A stretch of 64,000 nt of DNA from Paludibaculum sp. (GCA_029973955.1 JARKQJ010000139.1:1-64000); one strand, 5' to 3'. Counted from the first letter of the stretch, positions 16,918-27,145 are shown. Notes: generated by a model from the sequence alone, not told the origin. Made by a program: numbers and translations.

Positions 16918-17775
16918 ATGCCTGGCAAAACCCTGCAAGTTTCGTGCGTCCAGATGCACTGGGCGCGGCCGATGGAAGAGAACCTGGCCAAGACGCTCGC
17001 CTATGTGGAGCGGGCGGCGGAGGCGGGTTCCCGCGTGGTGCTGTTTCCGGAAGCGAACCTGACGTCGTATTACTTCCCGCATGTGGTGGGGCTGGATGCG
17101 GAGGAGGTGCGGAGAGCGCTGGACGCGACGTGCGAGGCGGCGCGGCGGCACTCGATCTGGGTGATCGCCGGGACGATTCGCAAGACGGCGGACCGGCATT
17201 TGAACCTGGCTCACGTGATTTCGCCCGATGGGACGATCGAGCACGAGTACGCGAAGGTGCACATGGCGGGGCGTGACGAGCAGCGCTACTGCCGCGGGGG
17301 GAACAAGGTGTCGCTGTTCGAGATCGACGGAGTGGTCTGCACGCTGGTCATCTGCCGCGACGGGCGGCATCCGGAGCTGTACAGACTGCCGGCGATGGCG
17401 GGGGCGCAGGTACTATTCCACCCTTCGTGCTCGTCGGATGAGATCGAGGCGGTGGCGTGGAAGCGAGTGTCGGGAAGAGCACAGCAGCCGGTGGGGCCGA
17501 ACTCGAAGATCTTCCACTGCGTGGCGAACACGGTGGGGCAATCGCCGGACGGGCTGCAGACGTCGTCGGGGATGAGCTTCATCCGGGAGCCGAACGGGAT
17601 TCCGCTGGCAGAGGCTGGGTTTTACCAGGAAGAGCTGATTACGGCTGTGCTGGACCTGGAGCGGGCGGACCGATCGTACATCCTGGATTCGATGCGGAAC
17701 CCGCCGTTCTTGCGCGAGCACTGGGAGCGAATGGTGGCGGAAGTGAAACAAAGGGCAGAATTACCACCTGAATAA
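16918..17775 (+). CDS. carbon-nitrogen hydrolase (nitrilase superfamily amidase)
   Basis: A 285-residue enzyme with the complete catalytic triad of the superfamily: E45 (LFPEANLTS), K113 (YAKVHMAG) and C146 (VICRDGRHPE). No signal peptide, so it acts in the cytoplasm on an amide or N-carbamoyl compound; the branch cannot be fixed by eye. It is 4 bp downstream of the second oxidoreductase gene. Confidence 0.88.
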   Translation: MPGKTLQVSCVQMHWARPMEENLAKTLAYVERAAEAGSRVVLFPEANLTSYYFPHVVGLDAEEVRRALDATCEAARRHSIWVIAGTIRKTADRHLNLAHVISPDGTIEHEYAKVHMAGRDEQRYCRGGNKVSLFEIDGVVCTLVICRDGRHPELYRLPAMAGAQVLFHPSCSSDEIEAVAWKRVSGRAQQPVGPNSKIFHCVANTVGQSPDGLQTSSGMSFIREPNGIPLAEAGFYQEELITAVLDLERADRSYILDSMRNPPFLREHWERMVAEVKQRAELPPE

Positions 17776-17805
17776 TGCTTAACATCAGTCACGAGGTTGG
17801 TGTCC

Positions 17806-17811
17806 TAGAAT
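17806..17811 (+). promoter_or_regulatory. -10 box just before a GTG start (possible leaderless transcript)
   Basis: TAGAAT lies 3 bp before GTG 17815 and 6 bp before GTG 17818. There is no ribosome binding site between, so initiation at or beside GTG 17818 is plausible. Confidence 0.45.
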
Positions 17812-17814
17812 AGT

Positions 17815-18810
17815 GTGGTGGCTACTCCCGCTCCTCTCCCGGAGGCCGTGTCCAAACTGGATGCGGTCCGCGCCGAAATCGGTAAAGTGATCGTTGGCCA
17901 GCAGACGGTGGTCGATGGCGTTTTGATCTGCCTGCTGTCGGGCGGGCACGTGCTGCTCGAAGGCGTGCCCGGCCTGGGGAAGACGACTCTGCTGCGGACG
18001 CTGGGACGGGTGCTGCACATGAAGTACTCGCGCATTCAGTTCACGCCGGACCTGATGCCCGCCGACATTGTGGGGTCGATGATCATGGAGACGTCTGAGG
18101 GCGGAGCGAAAGCGCTGAAGTTCTCGCCGGGGCCGATCTTCGCGAACCTGGTGCTGGCGGACGAGATCAACCGCGCGACGCCCAAGACGCAGAGCGCGCT
18201 GCTGGAGGCGATGCAGGAGCGGACAGTGACGTCCGGCGCGGTGACGCATCAACTCGAGGCACCGTTCCTGGTGATGGCGACGCAGAACCCGATTGAGATG
18301 GAAGGGACGTATCCGCTGCCGGAAGCGCAGTTGGACCGGTTCCTGATGAAGATCCTGGTGGAATATCCGTCACGGGACGAGTTGAACCGGATTGTGGAGC
18401 GGACGATTCAGCGTGACGAGCCGGAGCTGAATGCGGTGATGGACCGGGAGACGATTCTGTCGATCCGGCGGGCGTGCCGGGAGGTGCTGGTCGCTCCACA
18501 TGTGCAGGACTTCGCGGTATCGCTGGTGATGGCGACGCAGCCGGAGACATCGGGCGCGCATGCGCTGGCGAACAAGTACATCCGGTATGGATCTTCGCCG
18601 CGCGGCGCCCAGGCGCTGGTGGAGTGCGGACGGGTGTATGCATTCATGCGGAGCAACGCGCACCTGTCGATCGACGACATCCGGGCGATTGCGCCGGCGG
18701 TGCTGCGGCACAGGATCATTTTGAATTTCGACGCGCACGCCGACGATCAGACGCCGGAAACTCTGCTGGCGGAGATCATCTCGGCGACGGCCGCGGCGGC
18801 CGCGCGCTAG
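17815..18810 (+). CDS. MoxR-family AAA+ ATPase
   Basis: A 331-residue ATPase with Walker A GVPGLGKT (50-57), Walker B VLADEIN, sensor-type ATQNPIEMEGTYPLPEAQLDRF and a C-terminal helical lid. MoxR proteins are chaperone-like ATPases usually encoded with DUF58 and VWA proteins, exactly as here. Two adjacent GTG codons (17815, 17818) can serve as start; the promoter position favours the second. Confidence 0.93.
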   Translation: MVATPAPLPEAVSKLDAVRAEIGKVIVGQQTVVDGVLICLLSGGHVLLEGVPGLGKTTLLRTLGRVLHMKYSRIQFTPDLMPADIVGSMIMETSEGGAKALKFSPGPIFANLVLADEINRATPKTQSALLEAMQERTVTSGAVTHQLEAPFLVMATQNPIEMEGTYPLPEAQLDRFLMKILVEYPSRDELNRIVERTIQRDEPELNAVMDRETILSIRRACREVLVAPHVQDFAVSLVMATQPETSGAHALANKYIRYGSSPRGAQALVECGRVYAFMRSNAHLSIDDIRAIAPAVLRHRIILNFDAHADDQTPETLLAEIISATAAAAAR

Positions 18811-18828
18811 GCGCCATAGCTGAAGACA

Positions 18829-19743
18829 ATGGCGGCACCGCTACTCGACCGGCAATTACTGGAACGGCTGGAACGGCTGACGATTCGTTGGCAGAAGTCG
18901 TTTCGCGGGCTGGTGGGCGGGCATAACATGTCGAGGTTCGCGGGCCCGGGGCAGGAGTTTCTGGACCACCGCCACTTTCACCATGGAGACGATCTACGGG
19001 CGGTGAACTGGCGCGCGTACATGCGGCTGGAGAAGCTGTTCCTGAAAATGTTCCAGGTGGAGCCGCGGACGCCGATGCGTCTGTTGCTGGATTGCTCATT
19101 GTCGATGGCGGCCGCGCCGGACGAGAAGGACACATCGAAGTTCGAGTTCGCCCGGAGACTGGCGGCGGCACTGAGCTTTGTGGGACTGGTGCGGCACGAC
19201 TCGATACTGCTGCAGCCGTTTCACGAGCGGCTGGACGATACGTTTCTGGCCTCGGGCGGGCGGCACCGGTTTGGTCCGGTGAACGACTTTCTTTCGGAGC
19301 TGGAGCCGTCCGGCAAGACCGATTACCTGCATATCGCGCGGCAGTTCATATCGACCTATTCGCGGCCGGGCCTGCTGATTGTCATCTCGGATTTTCTGGA
19401 CGATGAGGGGGTGATCAAGCCGCTGCAGTATCTGAAGGACTTTGGGAACGAACTGATGCTGGTGCAGGTGTGGAGCGACTCTGACCGGACACCCCGGCTG
19501 GGCGGCGAGGTGAAGCTGACCGACGCCGAGACGGGTGCGGCGATGGAACTGGCGTTGGACGATGAAGCGTGCAAAGCCTATACGGAAGCGTTCGACCGGT
19601 ACGCGGGAGAGATCGAAGACCTGGCTTTGCGCTCCGGCGGGCGGTATGCCGGATTCGCCACCTCGATGGCGCTGGATGAAGCGATCTTCCAGGCGCTGCA
19701 TGAAACGGGCGCTGAGATGATGCGCGCGGGACGGAGCGCCTAG
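18829..19743 (+). CDS. DUF58 domain protein
   Basis: A 304-residue protein with the DUF58 core: FRGLVGGHNMSRFAGPGQEF, LDHRHFHHGDDLRAVNW, and a VWA-like strand LLLDCSLSMA with a DxSxS-like metal site. It follows the MoxR ATPase by 18 bp and precedes the BatA-type gene by 3 bp. The trio resembles the Bacteroides aerotolerance (bat) and moxR-yeaD systems. Role in envelope integrity is inferred from those. Confidence 0.9.
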   Translation: MAAPLLDRQLLERLERLTIRWQKSFRGLVGGHNMSRFAGPGQEFLDHRHFHHGDDLRAVNWRAYMRLEKLFLKMFQVEPRTPMRLLLDCSLSMAAAPDEKDTSKFEFARRLAAALSFVGLVRHDSILLQPFHERLDDTFLASGGRHRFGPVNDFLSELEPSGKTDYLHIARQFISTYSRPGLLIVISDFLDDEGVIKPLQYLKDFGNELMLVQVWSDSDRTPRLGGEVKLTDAETGAAMELALDDEACKAYTEAFDRYAGEIEDLALRSGGRYAGFATSMALDEAIFQALHETGAEMMRAGRSA

Positions 19744-19746
19744 GGC

Positions 19747-22700
19747 ATGTTTTTCGTCAACCTGAGCGCGCTGGAGTTCCTGGGCCTGTTCGCGGCGCTG
19801 GGCGGAGTGACGCTGGCGCTGTACCTGCTGATCCGCACGCGGCGGCAGCATAAGGTGGCGACGCTCAAGTTCTGGCAGGCGGCGCAGCGCAAAGCGCAGC
19901 AGCAGAGGCGGCGGAGGATCGACCAGCCGTTGTCGCTGCTGATGCAGTTGCTGGCGCTGCTGCTGCTGTTGCTGGCGATTGCGCAGCCGCGGTTCGGATC
20001 GAAAGAGTCATCGGGCACGGATCACGTGCTGCTGCTGGATGCGTCGTCGTGGATGCAGATCCCCGAGCAGCAGATGGAGGCCAAGCGCCTGGCTTTGCAG
20101 TGGCTGAGGCGGCTACCGGCGCAGGACCGCGTGATGGTGTTGAAGTCGGATTCGCTGGCAACTCCGTTGACGCGGTTCGATTCCACGGCGGCGGAGCGCG
20201 AGGCGGCGGTTCGGCAGATGGCGCCTTCGGCGTCGGCGCTGGACCTGCACCCGTCGTTCGAAGTGGCCACGCAGGCGCTAAGGCTGCACGCGCGGCGGGC
20301 GGGCGAGATCGTGTACGCCGGTCCGGCGCGGGTGAGCGACGCTTCGGATCTGGCGGCGCCGGCGAACTTCCGGTTTCTGGCAACGAAGCCACTGCCGGCG
20401 AACCTCGGGTTGACGCGGATGACGGTAAAGCGGCTGGCATCGGAGCCTTCGACGTATGAAGCTTCGGCGACGGTTCGCAACTACGGCGGGGCGGCGCGGA
20501 ATGTCGCGTTCACGGCGGGGCTGGGCGGCGCGATCGTGTCGAGCCAACTGCTGAGCCTGCCCGCGAGTGGGGAGACGACGGCACAGTTCCGGTTCCGGTC
20601 GACGGGCGCGGGCTGGCTGGAGGCGCGCATCGACGCGCGCGACCAACTGCCGGCGGACGACCGGGCGACGCTGGAGATTCCTTCGCCGGCGAAGCTGAAG
20701 GTGGCGGTGTTTTCGTCGAATCCGGAGGCGCTACGGCCTCTGTTGTCGTCCGATGCGCGGATCGATGCGGTGTATCTGCCGCAGAGCGCATACGCGCCGG
20801 ACTACGATGCGGGGCTGATGGTGCTGGACGCCTTCACACCGTCTCAAGCGCCGCAGAAGCCGGCGCTGTATTTGAAGCCGGGCGCGGCATCGACCGCGAT
20901 CACGAAATGGAACACGACGCACCCGATTGCGGCGGGGATCCGATCGCAGGATTTTCGATTCGCGGGCGCGCGGGTGTTGAGCGCGGAGAAGGGCGAAGCG
21001 GTGGTGGCATGGTCGGCCGATGGCCCGCTGATCACGGCTCGCGAGACGGCGCCGCGCGTGGTGACGCTGGGCTTCCAGCCGATGTCGGCCGATTTGCGGT
21101 TTGAGATCGCCACGCCGCTGCTGTTTGCGAACATTCTGGAGTGGATGGCGCCGCAGACGTTCCTGCAGCAGGAAGCGGTGGCGGCGACACCGGGCGCGAT
21201 TTCCCTCAATCTGCCAGCGGAGTATCCGGTGGACAAAGTGCGGGTACTGGACGCCGAAGGCAGTGCCCTGCCCATCACGCAGGACGCGAAGACGCTGCGG
21301 TTCTTCACGGCGCAGCCTTCCACGGTGCGCGTGCTGACACCGGGCATCGAGTATGTGTTCTCGCTGTCGCTGCCGGGGCTGGGCGCGCAGGCGTGGCAGC
21401 CGGGCCTGGAGGCGGCGCGAGGGCTGGGGCCGGCGACGGCGAGTTCGCCGCTGCCGAAGGATTTCTGGCCGGTGCTGGCAATCCTGGGCGCGCTGCTGAT
21501 TGCGGTGGAGTGGTGGCTATTTAGAAACAAGCCGCACTCGCAGTGGTCGCTGGCATTGAAAGTGGCGTCGATTGTGGCGGCGCTGGCCAGCGTGTTCCAG
21601 CCGAACATGGGGGTGGAAGAGTCGAAGGTGGCGGTGGCGGCACTGGTGGATACGTCGGCGTCGGTGCCGGCGGGGGACCTGGAGAAGGGTTCGCGGTTCA
21701 TTGCACAGATGGATTCGGCCAAGGGACGGCATCTGCTAAGGGTGCTACCGTTTGCACGGAGCGTGCGAACGCCGGCGCCGCAGGAGATCGCTTCCGGGTG
21801 GAAGCTGATGAGCACGGCCGGCGAGGCGGGACGGGCGACGGACCTGGAATCCGCTCTGCGGCAGGCGTCGACGGCACTGCCGGCGGCGTTGGTCCCGCGC
21901 GTGGTGTTGATATCGGATGGGCGGGAGAATCGGGGATCGGTGGCCCGCGCGGCCTGGCAGGCGCGTCAGTTGGGGATACCGATCGATACGGTGCTGCTGA
22001 ACGGACGGGCGGCGCCGAAGCTGAGGATTGAAAGCGTACGGCTACCTACGGTGGCGTTCACGGGCGAGCGATTCCCGATTCTGCTGAACGTGGCGGCGCC
22101 GGAGCGGTCGAGTGCGACGCTGGAGATTTCGGCGGAAGGCAAAGCTCTGGGCACCACTCCGGTGACGCTGGATCCGGGGGAGAACCAGCTGACGGTGCGC
22201 GCGGCGATTGCGACGGCAGGAGCGATCGACGTGGTGCTGCAGTTGAAGTCCGAGGCTCAGGGTGAAGTGCGCTTTGAGCAGGCGGTGAGCGTGCGGAAGC
22301 CGCGGCTGCTGTACCTGTCGCAGGACACGGCAGGGATGGAGACGCACCTCTTCGGCACGCTGGCGGCGGCGCAGTTTGAGGTGATTTCGGACGTGCCGCT
22401 GGCGGCGGCGAAGTTCGACGACTACCAGATCGTGCTGTTCAACAATTACGATCTCGAATCGATAGCGCCCGCGCGGAAGCAGGAATTGGAGAGCTACATC
22501 CGGCAGGGCGGCGGGGTGATGGTGATCGGCGGCGAGCGGAATGTGTATGTGGACAAGAAAGAGCGGGCGGCGGCCGATCCGTTGGACCGCGCGCTGCCGG
22601 CGACGGTGGCTCCGCCGCGGAGTCCCGAAGGCGCGTCGCTGATTCTCATTGTGGACAAGTCGTCTTCGATGGAAGGCCGCAAGATGGAACTGGCCCGGCT

Positions 22701-23964
22701 GGCGGCCATCGGCGTGGTGGAGAACCTGAAGCCGATCGACCAGGTGGGCATCCTGATCTTCGACAACTCGCACTCCTGGGCGGTGCCGATGCGGCGCGCC
22801 GAAGACCGGGCGATGATCAAGCGGCTGATTGCCGGCATCACGCCCGACGGCGGCACGCAGATTGCGCCGGCACTGGCGGAGGCATATAAGCGGATGCTGC
22901 CGGCGACTGGCGTCTACAAGCACATTGTGCTGCTGACGGACGGCATCTCGGAAGAGGGCGATTCGATCCAACTGGCCAAGGAAGCGGCGAACAATCGCGT
23001 CACGATTTCCACCGTGGGCCTGGGGCAGGATGTGAACCGCGCGTATCTGGAGAAAGTGGCGCAGTTCGCCAAGGGGCGGGCGTATTTCCTGACGGATCCT
23101 TCGGGACTGGAGCAGATCCTGTTGAAAGACGTGCAGGAGCACACCGGCTCAACCACTGTGGAGCGGACGATCACCCCGAAGGTCCAGCACGAGGCGGAGA
23201 TCCTGAAGGGTCTGCCGATGAACCAGGTTCCGGCGCTGAAGGGCTATGTGCGGTTCCAATCGAAGACGACGGCGGAGACGATTCTGACCATCCCGTCGAA
23301 CTCGAGCGCGGAGAAGGACGATCCGCTGCTGTCGCGATGGCAGTACGGGTTGGGAAGAGCGGCGGTATTCGCTTCCGACGCGAAGTCGCGCTGGGCCGAG
23401 TCGTGGGTATCGTGGCCGGGCTTCGACCGGTTCTGGGCCAACGTGCTAAGAGACCTGCTCCCGCAGGCGCAGCCGGGGCAGGTGACGTTGAACTACGACG
23501 CGCCGTCGGGAGCGCTGATCGCGGAGTACCGGCAATCGGCGGCGGTTCCTTTCCCTGCCAGGATCCCGGAGCTGTACGTGATCGGGCCAGACGGGTTCCA
23601 GGCGCCTCTGACGGTGGAACGGCTGGGCGCGGACCACGTGCGGGCGCGGACGAACATTGGGACGCGGCGCGGTCTGTTCCGAGTGCGGCCGCTGGAGGAG
23701 TCGCGGGCGTTTCCGGAGAGCGGGTTGTATCTGCCGGAGCCGGAGATGACGACTTTCGGCAGCAACCAGACGCTGATGGCGCAGTTGGCGGCTTACACTG
23801 GCGGACGATTCAACCCAACGGCGGCGCAGGTTTTCTCGGCGGGCGGGCGCTCGATTCCAACGACGCTGCGACTGTGGCCGGGGCTGCTGGCGGCCGCGAT
23901 TCTCCTGAATCTGGCGGAATTGACGTTGCGGCGGGTGTTCAGCCGGGTGGTTTCGGCGGCCTGA
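19747..23964 (+). CDS. giant BatA/VWA membrane protein
   Basis: A 1405-residue protein. Residues 1-80 are a BatA-type N-terminal domain with membrane segments at about 5-25 and 58-78. A degenerate VWA-like region follows, then two more membrane segments (about 577-620) and a second module with VALVDTSASV near 631. Next comes a glutamine-amidotransferase-like stretch (YIRQGGGVMVIGGE) and a full VWA domain with its metal motif near 969 (VDKSSSM), GGTQI and LTDGISEEG. It ends in a C-terminal membrane helix (about 1370-1390). It appears to fuse what are separate BatA/BatB-like and YfbK-like proteins elsewhere, and it shares an operon with moxR and DUF58. Confidence 0.85.
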   Translation: MFFVNLSALEFLGLFAALGGVTLALYLLIRTRRQHKVATLKFWQAAQRKAQQQRRRRIDQPLSLLMQLLALLLLLLAIAQPRFGSKESSGTDHVLLLDASSWMQIPEQQMEAKRLALQWLRRLPAQDRVMVLKSDSLATPLTRFDSTAAEREAAVRQMAPSASALDLHPSFEVATQALRLHARRAGEIVYAGPARVSDASDLAAPANFRFLATKPLPANLGLTRMTVKRLASEPSTYEASATVRNYGGAARNVAFTAGLGGAIVSSQLLSLPASGETTAQFRFRSTGAGWLEARIDARDQLPADDRATLEIPSPAKLKVAVFSSNPEALRPLLSSDARIDAVYLPQSAYAPDYDAGLMVLDAFTPSQAPQKPALYLKPGAASTAITKWNTTHPIAAGIRSQDFRFAGARVLSAEKGEAVVAWSADGPLITARETAPRVVTLGFQPMSADLRFEIATPLLFANILEWMAPQTFLQQEAVAATPGAISLNLPAEYPVDKVRVLDAEGSALPITQDAKTLRFFTAQPSTVRVLTPGIEYVFSLSLPGLGAQAWQPGLEAARGLGPATASSPLPKDFWPVLAILGALLIAVEWWLFRNKPHSQWSLALKVASIVAALASVFQPNMGVEESKVAVAALVDTSASVPAGDLEKGSRFIAQMDSAKGRHLLRVLPFARSVRTPAPQEIASGWKLMSTAGEAGRATDLESALRQASTALPAALVPRVVLISDGRENRGSVARAAWQARQLGIPIDTVLLNGRAAPKLRIESVRLPTVAFTGERFPILLNVAAPERSSATLEISAEGKALGTTPVTLDPGENQLTVRAAIATAGAIDVVLQLKSEAQGEVRFEQAVSVRKPRLLYLSQDTAGMETHLFGTLAAAQFEVISDVPLAAAKFDDYQIVLFNNYDLESIAPARKQELESYIRQGGGVMVIGGERNVYVDKKERAAADPLDRALPATVAPPRSPEGASLILIVDKSSSMEGRKMELARLAAIGVVENLKPIDQVGILIFDNSHSWAVPMRRAEDRAMIKRLIAGITPDGGTQIAPALAEAYKRMLPATGVYKHIVLLTDGISEEGDSIQLAKEAANNRVTISTVGLGQDVNRAYLEKVAQFAKGRAYFLTDPSGLEQILLKDVQEHTGSTTVERTITPKVQHEAEILKGLPMNQVPALKGYVRFQSKTTAETILTIPSNSSAEKDDPLLSRWQYGLGRAAVFASDAKSRWAESWVSWPGFDRFWANVLRDLLPQAQPGQVTLNYDAPSGALIAEYRQSAAVPFPARIPELYVIGPDGFQAPLTVERLGADHVRARTNIGTRRGLFRVRPLEESRAFPESGLYLPEPEMTTFGSNQTLMAQLAAYTGGRFNPTAAQVFSAGGRSIPTTLRLWPGLLAAAILLNLAELTLRRVFSRVVSAA

Positions 23965-23985
23965 GAAATAGATAGCGAATGCATG

Positions 23986-23991
23986 TATAAT
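23986..23991 (+). promoter_or_regulatory. -10 box upstream of the NHL-repeat gene
   Basis: A perfect TATAAT lies 22 bp after the stop of the VWA gene and 40 bp before the chosen ATG at 24032. No good -35 is visible. It suggests separate transcription of the downstream gene and argues against a start at 23990, inside the box. Confidence 0.4.
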
Positions 23992-24031
23992 GCGGACACG
24001 CCGATCCGAAATGCGGCGTTCCGGAGGATCC

Positions 24032-27000
24032 ATGCTGCGTTGTGTATTTCTGGCGACGCTGTTGGCAGGAATGGCGGCCGCTCAACCGTTGCCGACGGCG
24101 TTCGGCGTTTCGACATATGCGGGAGACGCCGCGTTGGGAGACGGCGGGCCGGCGACACAGGCCATTCTGGACGCTCCATGGGGCCTCGTGGTGGATGCCA
24201 AAGGGGAGCTGTACATCTGCGACTGGTACCACGAGCGCATCCGGAAAGTGGACGCATCGGGCAACATGCAGTGGGTGGCGGGCGCGCCATCGATGCGCAC
24301 GGCGCCGTACAACCTCAGCGAGGGAGACGCCTCGCGGGTCTTCATCAACTACCCGCAGTTCATTACTCTGGCGCCGGATGGGACGATCTATTTCACGAAT
24401 TCGTACCGGATCTGCCGGTTGAACCTGGATGGCACTTTGACGTGGATCGCCGGGTCGAACTCATCGTCGTCGTCGAGCGCGGACGGGACGTCGGCCCGTT
24501 CCGCGCTCTTCGCGAATGTGCGGGGCCTGGCGGTGGACAAGGCGGGGCAGGTCTTCTTCTTCGAACTCGACAAGAAGACGGTGAGGAAGGTGAACCTGGA
24601 CGGGAAAGTGGAGACGGTGGCCGGAGCGTCTTCGAGAGGATATGGTGGGGACGGCGGGCCGGCGGTTCAGGCGGGCTTCTCCTACATTTACGACATCGCC
24701 TTCGACGCCGAGGGGAACCTGTATGTGGCCGATTCGGGATGCATCCGGAAAATCGACGCGAAGGGGACGATCACACGGTTCGCGGGCGACCCGAATTCGT
24801 CTTCGGATACGGGGGTGCTGCTGACGACTCAATTGCGCCCGCGCAAAATGACCTTCGATGCCGCCGGGAATCTCTATCTGCACGACGGGACGAGAATCAA
24901 GAAGATCGACAAGTCGGGCAAGCTGACAGTGATCGCCGGCAGCGGCAAGTACAACGATCCGTACATCGGCGACAACGCGCTGGCGGTGGGGATGACGAGC
25001 GTGGACGGACTGGCGGCGGACGCGCAAGGTAACGTCTACTATTCGGGGAGTTTCAACCGGATTCTGAAGATCACGCCACAGGGCAAGCAGGTGGTGTTCG
25101 CGGGAACAGGCCAGTACAAGGGGGATGGAGCGGCGGCGTTGAACGCGTGGCTGCACGGGCCGGAGCTGATCAGCATGGACGGCGGCGGGGGCTTCGCGTT
25201 CCGGGACAGTTTCAACAACTGCTACCGGCATGTAGACGCGCAGGGGACGATCAAGACGCTGGCCGGCAAGTGCAACGTGGAGACGCTGAGCCCGAAGCCT
25301 GCGTTTGACGCGAAGACGCAGCCGGCAACCTCGATTTACATGGATGTGACGGGCCCGATTGCGGCGAAAGGCGATGGAACGTTCGCGATTTACACCAACA
25401 ACCTGATGCTGCGGATTACGGCAACGGGGACGCAGGAGACTCTTGCCGGGCAGGCGGGCGCTTCCTCGACGGCGCCGAAGGATGGGGAGACGGCGGCCCA
25501 GCAGCCGCTGCTGCCGGTGAACTCGATGACTTACGACACGGCGGGGCGGCTGTGTTTCAGCGACCGCGGTGACATCTGGCGGATCGAGACGAATGGGAAG
25601 CTGTACCGGATGGCGGGGACGGGTACGCCGGGGTTGTCTTCGGAGAAAGGCGTGGCGAGGTCGCTGCCGGTGTCGAATCCGACGGGACTCACTTTCGACG
25701 GCGATACGCTCTACTACTTCGACGCCGGGTACATCCGAAAGCTGACACCGGACGGGCAGGTGCAGACGGTGGCAGGCGGCGGGACGAACACGCGGTGGAT
25801 TTCGGCGGGCGAAGTGGTGCCGGCGCTCTCGGCGAACCTCTCGGGGACCAACGCACTGGCGGTGGCGCCGGGCGGCGCAATTTATGGGACGCACTCGAAC
25901 GATCTGGTGTACCGGCTGCGCCCGGACGGGCAGATTGAGCGTGTGGCAGGCGACACCAACACGCGGTATGGGGGCGACGGCGGCGCGGCTCTGGCGGCAT
26001 CGTTCAAGGGTCCGACGGGGATTGGCGCGGACAAGCAGGGCAACCTGTATGTGGCGGACCGCAACAACAACGTCATCCGGAAGCTGACACCATTGACTCC
26101 GGCGTCGATCGTGAAGGTGGGCGGCGACGAACAGACGGCGGTAGCGGGCAAGCCGTTCGAACTGCCGCTGGAAGTGGACGTACTGTCGGACGGCGGAATC
26201 CCGGTGTCGATGGTTCCGCTGGAGGTGCGCGTGCTCGAAGGTAGCGCAACGCTGGTGATGGGCACATCGGCGACCGGCGCAGCGGGCCGCTATTCGACAA
26301 AGGTGACGGGAGATGCCGCGGGGGCGCTGGTGATCCAGATCGGAGTGTCGGGACTGGCGGCGGTGGAGTTCCACCTGAACGTCCAGCCGGACGTGCCTCC
26401 AGCACCGGAGACGCCGGTCCTGACGGCGATGGCGGGGCCGGTGGCTCCGGGGAAGATCGTGGTGCTGCGCGGCGAGAAGTTTGCTTTCAAAACAGCGGCC
26501 GCGACGCCGGCGGACGTGGTGGACGGAAAGCTGCCACAGGTGTTCCAAGGCTTGTGCGTGGAATTTTCAGGGCTAAAGGCGGCGATCCTGGCAGTGGCGC
26601 CGAAGGCGGTGGCGGTGCAGGTGCCGCCGCAGTTTAGCGTGGGCACGGCGACGGTACGGGCGACAAACCAGTGTGGCACGGAGGCGCCGCTACCGGGCGA
26701 GACGGTGGAAGTGAGCGTGGCGGAGACCGCTCCGGCGTTTTACTTCAGCTCGACCGGCGAGCAGAACATCGTGTGGGCGCAGAGCAGCGGGGAGAACCGG
26801 TTGCGGCTGTTTTTGACAGGCAACGGCGCGCCCGCCCCAGCGCCGGAGGCAGGGGCGCTGCCGGTGGAAGCACTGCCCGTGGCGCCGTCAGTGACGGTAT
26901 GGTTCGCGGGCAAGGAACTGGCGCCTGACCAGATCCTGCTGAACGCCTGGGCGCCGCGGGCGGAGGGCTGGCCGCTGCTGCGGCTGCCGGAGTTTTTCGG

Positions 27001-27145
27001 CACGCTGGAACTACTGGCGCCGGGCCTGGGCGTGGTGGAATTGGCGATCCCGGCCGATGCAGGCGACGATCCGTGGCCGGTCACGTTGAAGGCGGGCGAG
27101 GCGTTTTCGCAGGAGAACGCCTGGGTGAAGCGGCCTATCGGGTAG
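24032..27145 (+). CDS. secreted NHL-repeat/Ig-like protein
   Basis: A 1037-residue exported protein (signal about 1-17, ending GMAAAQ). Residues 20-700 are NHL-type beta-propeller repeats with recurring units such as GDGGPA, GLVVDAKGELYICD and NLYVADSGCIRKID. After an Ig-like stretch the last 230 residues (from GPVAPGKIVVLRGEKFAF) resemble the C-terminal domain expanded in Solibacter genomes. GGAGG at 24023-24027 supports ATG 24032 over an upstream ATG at 23990. Likely a cell-surface or secreted binding protein; the ligand is unknown. Confidence 0.8.
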   Translation: MLRCVFLATLLAGMAAAQPLPTAFGVSTYAGDAALGDGGPATQAILDAPWGLVVDAKGELYICDWYHERIRKVDASGNMQWVAGAPSMRTAPYNLSEGDASRVFINYPQFITLAPDGTIYFTNSYRICRLNLDGTLTWIAGSNSSSSSSADGTSARSALFANVRGLAVDKAGQVFFFELDKKTVRKVNLDGKVETVAGASSRGYGGDGGPAVQAGFSYIYDIAFDAEGNLYVADSGCIRKIDAKGTITRFAGDPNSSSDTGVLLTTQLRPRKMTFDAAGNLYLHDGTRIKKIDKSGKLTVIAGSGKYNDPYIGDNALAVGMTSVDGLAADAQGNVYYSGSFNRILKITPQGKQVVFAGTGQYKGDGAAALNAWLHGPELISMDGGGGFAFRDSFNNCYRHVDAQGTIKTLAGKCNVETLSPKPAFDAKTQPATSIYMDVTGPIAAKGDGTFAIYTNNLMLRITATGTQETLAGQAGASSTAPKDGETAAQQPLLPVNSMTYDTAGRLCFSDRGDIWRIETNGKLYRMAGTGTPGLSSEKGVARSLPVSNPTGLTFDGDTLYYFDAGYIRKLTPDGQVQTVAGGGTNTRWISAGEVVPALSANLSGTNALAVAPGGAIYGTHSNDLVYRLRPDGQIERVAGDTNTRYGGDGGAALAASFKGPTGIGADKQGNLYVADRNNNVIRKLTPLTPASIVKVGGDEQTAVAGKPFELPLEVDVLSDGGIPVSMVPLEVRVLEGSATLVMGTSATGAAGRYSTKVTGDAAGALVIQIGVSGLAAVEFHLNVQPDVPPAPETPVLTAMAGPVAPGKIVVLRGEKFAFKTAAATPADVVDGKLPQVFQGLCVEFSGLKAAILAVAPKAVAVQVPPQFSVGTATVRATNQCGTEAPLPGETVEVSVAETAPAFYFSSTGEQNIVWAQSSGENRLRLFLTGNGAPAPAPEAGALPVEALPVAPSVTVWFAGKELAPDQILLNAWAPRAEGWPLLRLPEFFGTLELLAPGLGVVELAIPADAGDDPWPVTLKAGEAFSQENAWVKRPIG

